Part shown: in pieces, positions 8,163 to 15,712 of the stretch
How the letters are laid out: every line of letters starts with the position of its first letter
Position numbering within the stretch: the first letter of the stretch is position 1
Assembly: GCA_910586015.1 (NCBI GenBank)
Contig: CAJUGJ010000012.1
Coordinates: 1-64,000 of the forward strand
Source: an uncultured Lachnospiraceae bacterium
Lineage (GTDB): Bacteria > Bacillota > Clostridia > Lachnospirales > Lachnospiraceae
Direction: 5' to 3'
Length of the DNA: 64,000 bases
The notes under the pieces: generated by a model
The model's input: the letters and a program-made list of their open reading frames with translations, nothing else
Database searches by the model: none
What the model was told of the DNA's origin: nothing
Made by a program: the position numbers and the translations under genes

Positions 8163-9506
8163 ATGGGAAATAATTACTATCCAATTTTATCACCTTATAT
8201 ATCTTATTCTAGATTAAATGAAAAAGTATCATTATTAACAAATCTAAATTGTTTTAGTACTAAATTAATTAATAAATACCAAGCTTCTATCATTCAGATG
8301 TGTAATGGAAAAAATTCAATTGATTTAATAAAACTTACTTTAAAAAATATTAATTCAAAAATCTATAGCGAAAAATCTATAGAAAAATTTATTAATAATA
8401 TGTTACAAAAAGGATATTTACAAGTGAGTCCTATTCAACTTAATATAAATATTTCTTGTTTAGAACCAGAAATATTTATAAATAATAACTATTTTAATCC
8501 AAGTCAATTACATACAATAACTATCTCTATTACAGAATCATGTTGTATGAAATGTAAACATTGTTCTCAAAGTGCTCCTTATGGAAAGGGAAAAGAAATA
8601 CCTGGTACTAAAATTAAATCATTATTAATAGACGCTTATAAATTAGGTGCTAGATACTTTGGGGTATTTGGTGGAGAACCATTATTACATCCAAATATTT
8701 ATGATATAATTCAATATGCATATCGTATTGGTTATAAAGATGTAGTTATATTTACAAAAGGAACCTTAATTAATAGTGATAAAGCAAAATTATTAAAATC
8801 TATTGGAATTACAAGAATACAAGTGTCTTGTGATTCACATATTCCGTCAAAATATAATAAAATTGTTGGTCATAAAGAAGCGTTTAAAGAATTTTATCAG
8901 GGAATTTTTAATTTATTAAGTGTTGGAATACATATACAATTAAAAGTAGTATTAACAAAACAAAATATTGATGATGCAATCCAACTAATAGACTTCTTTA
9001 CTTTAAATGGGATTACAGATATTGGTTTTGAAGTTGTTGTACCTGTAGGCAGAGCGGACTTTCAATCTATTCCATCAAGCGAAAAAATTTATAAATTAAA
9101 TAATAAAATTAAAGATTTAAAACAAAGTAATATAAAAAGATATCAAGATATAACATTTAAGTATTGTGAATATGGAAATGTTAAAAATTGTGCTGGTGGT
9201 ATAGGTTCAATTATGATATTTGCCGATGGTACAGTTTCGTCATGCGATAAATGTTATGAATATAGAGATATTGTAAATTTCGGAAATATATTTAATAATT
9301 CTTTATTAGATATATGGGCTAATGGCGAATTTGGTAAATTTAGAAATTTAAGCAACAATTTAGTTTGCCAAGAATGTGATAAAAATTTAATTTGTCGGGG
9401 AGGTTGTCCTTTAAATAGTTTAATAATGACTGGCAAATTATCAGACTGTGATGTAACTTGCCCAAAAATTGGTGGCAAAGATCATGGAATCTTATTTGTT
9501 GATTAG
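8163..9506 (+). CDS. Radical SAM/SPASM peptide maturase with N-terminal PqqD-like region
   Basis: A 447-residue radical SAM enzyme. Residues 1-95 resemble a PqqD-like leader-recognition (RRE) domain: a short beta start (SPYISYSRLNEKVSLLTNL) followed by a helical part. The [4Fe-4S] site is CCMKCKHC (Cys127, Cys131, Cys134, spacing CX3CX2C), then the glycine-rich GVFGGEPLLHP block. The C-terminal third carries a SPASM-type cysteine set: FKYCEYGNVKNC, SSCDKCYE, CQECDKNLICRGGCP and SDCDVTCP, able to hold auxiliary clusters. Such enzymes install thioether, C-C or other crosslinks or epimerise residues in RiPP precursors. Start ATG follows GGAGAATAATT. It probably binds the leader of the 44-residue peptide at 11972. 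Confidence 0.88.
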   Translation: MGNNYYPILSPYISYSRLNEKVSLLTNLNCFSTKLINKYQASIIQMCNGKNSIDLIKLTLKNINSKIYSEKSIEKFINNMLQKGYLQVSPIQLNINISCLEPEIFINNNYFNPSQLHTITISITESCCMKCKHCSQSAPYGKGKEIPGTKIKSLLIDAYKLGARYFGVFGGEPLLHPNIYDIIQYAYRIGYKDVVIFTKGTLINSDKAKLLKSIGITRIQVSCDSHIPSKYNKIVGHKEAFKEFYQGIFNLLSVGIHIQLKVVLTKQNIDDAIQLIDFFTLNGITDIGFEVVVPVGRADFQSIPSSEKIYKLNNKIKDLKQSNIKRYQDITFKYCEYGNVKNCAGGIGSIMIFADGTVSSCDKCYEYRDIVNFGNIFNNSLLDIWANGEFGKFRNLSNNLVCQECDKNLICRGGCPLNSLIMTGKLSDCDVTCPKIGGKDHGILFVD

Positions 9507-9516
9507 AGGAATAAAT

Positions 9517-10728
9517 ATGAATAATAATCAAAATTATATTGAATTCAATGATATTATTAATTCAAAAATTGTAGCAGTGGATTTATTTGAAAAAAAAATA
9601 TTAATTAAAAACTTTTATGGAAATGAATTTGACGCCCAAAATTATCTTAAAACATCAAATAAAAATATTAGAAAATATATATATAATCTAAGAGAGAGAA
9701 AAAAAAATATTACATTTACTATTGTTACTACACTAAACTGTAATCTATCATGTTCTTATTGTTATGAAAAAAATTATAAAAATATATCTCAAGTACTTAG
9801 CAATAATAAATGTTTTGAAATATGTGAGTATATTATAAAATATATAAATTATTATAAAGCTGAAAGAGTAAAAATCATATTTACTGGTGGTGAACCTTTA
9901 TTAAATAAAAAAGCTATATTCTATATTATGGAATTTTTTTCAAATAAAAAAATTTTACCAGATGTATTATTTAAATTTAGTATTGTAACAAATGGTACTA
10001 TTAGTTTAAGCTTACCTGAACTAAAATTTCTTAATGAACATGGTTTAGATTTAATACAGGTATCTTTAGATGGCTCTCAAGAAATTCATAATAAACGTCG
10101 TCTGGCAAAATTTAATGCTTTTGAAAAAACTAAAAAATTTTTATTTGATAATAGCAAATATGATTTTTCTATAGTTATAAGAACAAATATAGACGAAGAA
10201 AATATTGCTTACTATGCAGATATGTTAGATAATATAAAAGAATTAAAAAACAAAAATGTAATGTTAAGTTTATATCAAACGGAAAAGCCAATTTGTGAAC
10301 GTTGTATAAATAATTTTACGAATAAAGATCAGAGTATTTTATTAACAGCAATAGATATTGCTATTAATAAAGGATTTACTCTTGTTCCACAAAAATTGTT
10401 CTTTAGTGCTTGTATAAGTATAGTGGAAATTGGTCAATTTATAGATACTGAAGGAAATATATATAAGTGTGGAGGTATGATAGGGCATAAAAATGAAATA
10501 GTAGGAAATATAAATAATTTTGAAAATATGCTTTATAATGTATCCAATTATATAGATAAAAAATTATCGGATGACTGTTATACTTGCAAGATGTTTCCAT
10601 TATGTAGTGGCGGATGTATATATAATAAATATTATACTATAGGTTGTAGTAAAGAATTTAAGGCTAGTATATATAATAAAATCAGAAATAACTTAATATT
10701 ATATTTAAAAAAGGAAAAATTATGGTAG
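9517..10728 (+). CDS. Second radical SAM/SPASM peptide-modifying enzyme
   Basis: A 403-residue radical SAM protein. The cluster motif is CNLSCSYC (about residues 75-82), followed by the IIFTGGEPLLN block and LIQVSLDGSQEIHN, as in anSME/SPASM peptide maturases. A C-terminal SPASM set is visible: CGGMIGH, DDCYTCKMFPLCSGGC and GCSKEF. The N-terminal ~65 residues are short and do not form an obvious full RRE. The start is set at the ATG at 9517, preceded by GAGGAAT, 10 bases after the first maturase ends. Its 3' end overlaps the TldD-like gene (ATGGTAG), suggesting translational coupling. Two different maturases imply two different modifications, or one acting after the other. Confidence 0.87.
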   Translation: MNNNQNYIEFNDIINSKIVAVDLFEKKILIKNFYGNEFDAQNYLKTSNKNIRKYIYNLRERKKNITFTIVTTLNCNLSCSYCYEKNYKNISQVLSNNKCFEICEYIIKYINYYKAERVKIIFTGGEPLLNKKAIFYIMEFFSNKKILPDVLFKFSIVTNGTISLSLPELKFLNEHGLDLIQVSLDGSQEIHNKRRLAKFNAFEKTKKFLFDNSKYDFSIVIRTNIDEENIAYYADMLDNIKELKNKNVMLSLYQTEKPICERCINNFTNKDQSILLTAIDIAINKGFTLVPQKLFFSACISIVEIGQFIDTEGNIYKCGGMIGHKNEIVGNINNFENMLYNVSNYIDKKLSDDCYTCKMFPLCSGGCIYNKYYTIGCSKEFKASIYNKIRNNLILYLKKEKLW

Positions 10729-11921
10729 CAAAACAAGAAAAAAAAGTTATCTCAAATTATTATCAATACTCTAGTACTGTTATCAACTATACCAATAAAT
10801 TAAATCCATATATTAGATCTTGGAGTAATGAAGTATATAATAAAGATAGAAATACGCATATTTTAAAAACATACCCAAATATACAAGAATCATTTATGAA
10901 AGAAAATATAGAATATTATTTAATTAGTCCTATATTTATTAAGATATTAAATATTATAAAATCTTATGTGGAAAGCCTTAATAAATTAAAAATTACTGTT
11001 ATTATACAGTATACTTTAGATTCTTCTAAGCGATATTTATTATCTAAAAATAATAATATGTATGAAAATAAGAGTATAATTATTATTTCTATGAAATATA
11101 TAATGGATAATAATGTTATATCAGTACAAAGCTATACATCTACAATAACAAAATTTAATCTTAATAAATTCATAAAATTTTTGAAAAGTGAATATTTTAC
11201 TATTATTGAATTAATTCAATATAAAGAAATTAAAACACAATATAATATTAATTATTTATATTTTTCACCATTTTCATCATCGATATTAGCGCATGAAATT
11301 TTTGGACATTTATTTGAAATAGATAATTTTGAAAATCTTAGGCTTAATAAATCTAAAATAAAAATACCTAAATTTATAAGTGTTATTGATTGTCCAAAAA
11401 TATGTTTAAGTGGATATTGCACGTTTGATGATTATGGAAATAAATTATCTAATTTAACAGTAATAAAAAATGGAATTATATTTAATCTAATTGGCGAGCA
11501 TTTGAAAAATACAAATAGTACGAGAATACGAGCAGGTGAATCATTATGTATTCCTCGTTGTACAAATACTATTATTAAAGTAGATAAGCATGGAATATTA
11601 TATAAAGACTATATACCAAAAAACAATATCCTAATTATACAGGGAATAAAGAAAGTAAAATTAATCAATAATAAAATTTTTATTTATATAGATACAGCCT
11701 ATATTATAAAACAATATCAAAAATATAGAATATCATTAAATGTAATAATTATAAATGTATTAGAATTAATTAATAATATTATTGGTTTCGATAATAATTA
11801 TTCTAAAGCATCATTTATAGACTGTATAAAACAAAACCAAAGATGTGGAGGAGTAGGTTCTTCATCTCCAGGAATCTTTATAAATATAAAAAAATGTAAT
11901 ATACAATTTAATGAACCTTAA
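10722..11921 (+). CDS. TldD-like metallopeptidase dedicated to the RiPP cluster
   Basis: A 399-residue protein of the TldD/PmbA fold. The zinc motif HEIFGH (His191-Glu192...His196) is preceded by SSSILA and followed by a region matching TldD strand order (FISVIDCP, FDDYGN, IKNGIIFNLIG, RIRAGES). The N-terminal ~150 residues are highly diverged from the housekeeping TldD encoded at 38246-39679 in this same window. TldD/TldE complexes cut unfolded or modified peptides, including the leader of microcin B17. As the exporter here has no peptidase domain, this protein is the best candidate for leader removal or core trimming. It overlaps the second maturase gene by seven bases. No dedicated TldE partner is present in the cluster. 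Confidence 0.8.
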   Translation: MVAKQEKKVISNYYQYSSTVINYTNKLNPYIRSWSNEVYNKDRNTHILKTYPNIQESFMKENIEYYLISPIFIKILNIIKSYVESLNKLKITVIIQYTLDSSKRYLLSKNNNMYENKSIIIISMKYIMDNNVISVQSYTSTITKFNLNKFIKFLKSEYFTIIELIQYKEIKTQYNINYLYFSPFSSSILAHEIFGHLFEIDNFENLRLNKSKIKIPKFISVIDCPKICLSGYCTFDDYGNKLSNLTVIKNGIIFNLIGEHLKNTNSTRIRAGESLCIPRCTNTIIKVDKHGILYKDYIPKNNILIIQGIKKVKLINNKIFIYIDTAYIIKQYQKYRISLNVIIINVLELINNIIGFDNNYSKASFIDCIKQNQRCGGVGSSSPGIFINIKKCNIQFNEP

Positions 11922-11971
11922 TAAATACATAAAAGTATTAATTATAGGAATAAATAATAGGAGGTGAAATA

Positions 11972-12106
11972 GTGAATAAAGAATTATTTGAGGAAAGTAT
12001 TGACGAAACAGTACTTGAAATTAACGAAGTAGAAGACGATTCAAATTTTTTGTGCTGTATTATAACAGGAGGAGACAGACCAAAGCCAGATCAGCCAAAG
12101 GGTTAA
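11972..12106 (+). CDS. Putative RiPP precursor peptide
   Basis: A 44-residue gene too short for usual gene calling. GTG start follows a near-perfect AGGAGGTGAA site. The N-terminal part is acidic and helical (KELFEESIDETVLEINEVEDD), as expected for a leader bound by a PqqD-like domain. The C-terminal part reads CCIITGGDRPKPDQPKG: adjacent cysteines, a Gly-Gly, then a Pro/Lys-rich tail. The peptide might be cut after Gly-Gly, leaving DRPKPDQPKG, or the Cys-Cys segment might be part of the product and be crosslinked by the radical SAM enzymes. It sits 50 bases after the TldD-like gene and is followed by a terminator. I do not recognise the sequence as any named RiPP family. Confidence 0.8.
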   Translation: MNKELFEESIDETVLEINEVEDDSNFLCCIITGGDRPKPDQPKG

Positions 12107-12130
12107 AACTTTTATAGTAATTTATTTATG

Positions 12131-12163
12131 GAGCTATCTTAATGTCTTCAATTTTGATAGCTC
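12131..12163 (+). terminator. Terminator of the RiPP operon
   Basis: Inverted repeat GAGCTATC (12131-12138) and GATAGCTC (12156-12163) with a 17-base loop, 24 bases after the precursor stop codon. The T-run that follows is weak (TATAGTATAAATAATTAATT), so it may be a partial terminator or an mRNA-stabilising hairpin. Confidence 0.6.
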
Positions 12164-12451
12164 TATAGTATAAATAATTAATTAGACATAATCTGAAATT
12201 TCTATTTTTTATTCTATATAAAATTAAATAATATTCTAGAAAATAAAGTGTCTAGAAAAACAAGATTTTATTTACTTAGATTTTCTTATTTCTAAATAAT
12301 ATTCCTATTTTTAAGATTTTATATAATACTTTTCCTAATTAGAATAATATATCTATCTTTTTCTATAATAAAATTATTTATTTCCTATTTCTTTATATTC
12401 TATATAATATTATAACTTAGATAAGATAAAAAACTGCAGAAAGGATTTTTT
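12164..12451. other. AT-rich spacer between the RiPP cluster and the GH42 gene
   Basis: About 290 bases of nearly pure A/T sequence. A short direct repeat CTAGAAAA occurs at about 12236 and 12252. No gene or clear promoter can be supported. It probably marks the right edge of the acquired AT-rich segment, since codon use returns to normal in the following gene. Confidence 0.4.
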
Positions 12452-14408
12452 ATGAATCATTTACTTTTAGGAACTGCATATTATGATGAAAGCTGCAAAA
12501 ATTAATACTGTCCGAATTGCAGAATCCACTTGGAGTACCTATGAACCACAAGAAGGTATTTTTGATTTTTCTCATGTAGAACGTGTTTTAGATGCTATGG
12601 AAGAGGCAGAAATGTCTGTCATTATTGGAACTCCAACCTATGCTGTGCCTGCTTGGATGGTAAAATCTTATCCAGATGTTTTAGCTCAGACAAATCAAGG
12701 ACGTAGACTTTATGGTGCTCGTCAGATTATGGATATTACTAACCCTACCTATCTTTTCTTTGCAGAACGAATCATTCGAAAACTGATGGAAAAAACAGCC
12801 TCTCGGAAATATGTTATTGGCTTTCAAATCGATAATGAAACAAAATATTATGGTACTGCTGGGAAAAATGTTCAAAAGAGGTTTGTAAAATATCTTCGCA
12901 ATGAATTTCATGACAATTTAGAAGCAATGAATCGTGCATTTGGATTAGATTATTGGAGCAACCGAATCAATGCTTGGGAGGACTTTCCTGATGTTCGTGG
13001 TACAATTAATGGAAGTCTTGGAGCAGAATTTCAAAAGTTTCAGCGTAGTTTAGTCGATGAATTTTTAAATTGGCAGGCAAGAATTGTTAGAGAATATAAA
13101 CGTCAAGATCAATTTATTACTAATAATTTTGATCTTGGCTGGAAACAGGGTTCATATGGTATTCAGTCAGATGTCAATCATTTTCAGGCGTCAGCATGTT
13201 TAGATATTGCAGGAGTAGATATTTATCATCCAACTCAAGAACATCTGACTGGAGAAGAAATTGCATTTGGAGGAGATCTAATCCGCTCTCTAAAACATCA
13301 AAATTATTTACTAATAGAAACACAGGCACAGGGATTTCCAGAGTGGACTCCTTATCCTAACCAGCTTCGTCTACAGGCATATAGCCATCTTGCTTCTGGT
13401 GCAAACAGCGTTATGTATTGGCACTGGCACTCTCTTCATAATGGCTGTGAAACTTACTGGAAAGGTATCTTGAGCCATGACTTACAGGAAAATGCTGTTT
13501 ATAAAGAAATCAAAAAATTCGGAACAGAATGGAAACAGCTTGACAGTCATCTTGTGAATTTAAAAAAGAAAAATAAAGCAGCTATTTTAGTCAGTAATGA
13601 AGCTCTAACAGGTCTACAGTGGTTTCGAATCAATGGTTCTTTGGAATATAATGATATAGTACGCTGGATTTATAATTGTCTGTATCGCTGGAATATTGAA
13701 TGTGATATATTAAGTCCAGATACAAAAGATTTTTCGCCTTATGAATTTATCGCTGTTCCTGCACTCTATGCCGCCCCGTCTCAACTGCTGCATCGGCTCA
13801 ATGACTATGTGAAAGCGGGTGGGCATTTACTTGTGACTTTTAAAACAGCCTTTACAGACGAGTACCTGAAAGTATATTCTAATATTCAACCTTCTATATT
13901 AAGTGAATGTCTTGGCGTTTCCTATCAGCAATTTACTTATCCGCAACAAGTGCGACTTCATTCGAAACTATTTACAGGAACACAAAAAAAAGAAATGGTA
14001 CAAGAGTTTATGGAACTCTTAATTCCAACTACTGCAAAAGTTTTAGCTTCCTATGCACATCCTGCATGGAAAAACTATGCCGCTGTTACAGGCAACAATT
14101 ATGGAAAAGGTTATGCAGTATATGTAGGTTGTATGACTTCTAATACTATTTTAGAGCAGATCCTATTTCATGTACTTGAAAATACAAATCTTTTAGAAGA
14201 AAGAGAAATCGTTCAATTTCCAGTTATTGTTCGAAAGGGAATCAATGACTTTGGAAAGACAGTTCAATACTATCTCAACTATTCTTGGGAAAAACAAACA
14301 GTCCTATATACACATAAAGAGGGAATGAATCTATTAACCCAAAACAAAGTATCTACAGGAACCTATTTGGAAATAGAACCTTGGGATCTGCAAATTATAG
14401 AATCTTAG
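12452..14408 (+). pseudogene. GH42 family beta-galactosidase, frameshifted near the start
   Basis: A glycoside hydrolase family 42 enzyme that would cleave terminal beta-galactosides. The open part (from 12483) is 641 residues and includes NTVRIAESTWSTYEP, the acid/base region GFQIDNET, the nucleophile region LLIETQAQG, and the trimer/C-terminal domains. The natural start is the ATG at 12452, preceded by AAAGGA: it encodes MNHLLLGTAYYDE, the expected GH42 N-terminus, but then runs into a stop at 12503. The normal ~15-20 residues between TAYYDE and the MMKAAKINTVRI helix are missing and the frame shifts. The junction reads TATTATGATGAAAG, as if a deletion occurred between short repeats of ATGATGAA. 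Re-initiation at 12483 would give a protein lacking the first barrel strand, so activity is doubtful. Confidence 0.8.
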
Positions 14409-14438
14409 TAATCCCTTTCGTACATCTGATATAAAAAA

Positions 14439-14494
14439 ACTCCCTGTCAAACAAATACGTTTTTGTTATCTCACTTATCTGCTTAACAGGGAGT
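14439..14494. terminator. Bidirectional terminator between convergent genes
   Basis: ACTCCCTGT (14439-14447) pairs with ACAGGGAGT (14486-14494). A T-run follows on the plus strand (ATATTTTTT), and the A-run before the left arm (ATAAAAAA) gives a T-run on the minus strand. It lies between the GH42 gene and the convergent VWA operon. Confidence 0.75.
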
Positions 14495-14509
14495 ATATTT
14501 TTTATTTTA

Positions 14510-15688
14510 TTATAAATTTTTCTGTTCCACAATATGTTCCAGACTTCCGCCCTTTAGTGCTGCTTCTAAAATCTCTGGCAGTTTTTCTGGTGTACAGGCA
14601 AAACAGGCAATTCCCATTGAGGCAATTTTTCCAGCAATATGTGTATCATAATATGGTCTTCCACCATCTGCGATTGCCAAAAGACAAATAACAGTAACGC
14701 CACTTGACTTCATATCTTCTAGTCGATGTAAAAGTCCTGAACGATTTCCGCCCTCACAGAGATCAGAAATTAAAAAGAATATCGTTTTGGATGGAGTTTC
14801 AATAAACTGTTGGCAGTACCGAACGGATTTTTCAATGTCTGTACCACCACCTAATTGAAATCCAAAGAGTAGATCGACAGGATCATCACTTTTTTCAGTT
14901 AAATCCACTACACTGGTATCAAAGGCAACTATTCTCGTTTTCAAAGAATTCATACTTGCTAAAATACACGATATAATGGAAGAATAGATTACAGATTCTC
15001 CCATAGAACCACTCTGATCGATATCCAAAATGACTGTCCACTTACAACTTTTATTAATATGATCAAAAAAATAAAAATGTTCTGGTATAATTGTTCCAAC
15101 GTCAGGATTATAATTTTTTAAATTTCGCTCAATCGTCATTTTAAAATCCATAGAAGCCGCAGATGGAATTGGTGAATGTGCTCTTTTGTTAATTGCTGCT
15201 GTTACAGCTCGTCTGACGTCATCTGCAAGTCTTTTATTGATTTCCTCTACAATTTTTGAAATAAAGATACGGACAGACTCCTTGGAACGCTTTGGAATCT
15301 GATCTTTTAAAACGAGCATTGTAGAGGCAAGATTAAGATCTGGTTCTAACTGTTCTAAAATTTCTGGTTCAAACATCAACTGTTTTAACCCTTTTCGTTC
15401 CATCGCGTCATTTTGAATAACTGTTACAATCTCTTTATCAAACAGAGAACGAATATCCCCTAACCATTTTGTAATTCTAGGGCTAGAAGAGCCTAATCCT
15501 GCTGACAATTTGTTTCCACTTGCTTCCTCTTCTACTGTATTATCATAAATTGCCCCAAGAGCCTCGTCCATTAACATTTGTTCTTGTGACAGTTCTAATG
15601 CCCCTCCGTTTAAAGACTGCATAGTTTCATGACTGCTAGGGCCTAGAATCAGTCGCCAACGTTCTATTTTTTCTTTTTCCGCCTGCAT
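14510..15688 (-). CDS. VWA-domain protein (YehP-like) of the MoxR/SWIM operon
   Basis: A 392-residue cytoplasmic protein with a von Willebrand factor A domain in its C-terminal half. The metal-ion-dependent adhesion site is complete: DIDQSGSMGES (DxSxS, about residue 220), GGGTDIEKS, and LISDLCEGG. The N-terminal half is helical. It is the last gene of the minus-strand operon, 24 bases after the DUF5682 gene. VWA proteins of this kind act with MoxR AAA+ ATPases to recruit or remodel protein or metal-containing complexes. The set VWA/DUF5682/MoxR/SWIM recalls E. coli yehP/yehM/yehL/yehQ, whose function is still unclear. Confidence 0.85.
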   Translation of the reverse strand: MQAEKEKIERWRLILGPSSHETMQSLNGGALELSQEQMLMDEALGAIYDNTVEEEASGNKLSAGLGSSSPRITKWLGDIRSLFDKEIVTVIQNDAMERKGLKQLMFEPEILEQLEPDLNLASTMLVLKDQIPKRSKESVRIFISKIVEEINKRLADDVRRAVTAAINKRAHSPIPSAASMDFKMTIERNLKNYNPDVGTIIPEHFYFFDHINKSCKWTVILDIDQSGSMGESVIYSSIISCILASMNSLKTRIVAFDTSVVDLTEKSDDPVDLLFGFQLGGGTDIEKSVRYCQQFIETPSKTIFFLISDLCEGGNRSGLLHRLEDMKSSGVTVICLLAIADGGRPYYDTHIAGKIASMGIACFACTPEKLPEILEAALKGGSLEHIVEQKNL

Positions 15689-15712
15689 TTTTCCTCCTAA
15701 ACGCTCTTTGAT

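Noticed and set aside
10722..11921. TldD-like gene as degenerate copy of housekeeping tldD
   Set aside because: The HExxxH motif and downstream strands are intact, the gene is open over 399 codons and overlaps the maturase gene, all signs of a functional cluster member.
11972..12106. Assignment of the small peptide to a known cysteine-rich clostridial family (Clo7bot or SCIFF)
   Set aside because: Only two cysteines, no repeated Cys pattern, and the neighbouring enzymes include a TldD-like protein not typical for those families.
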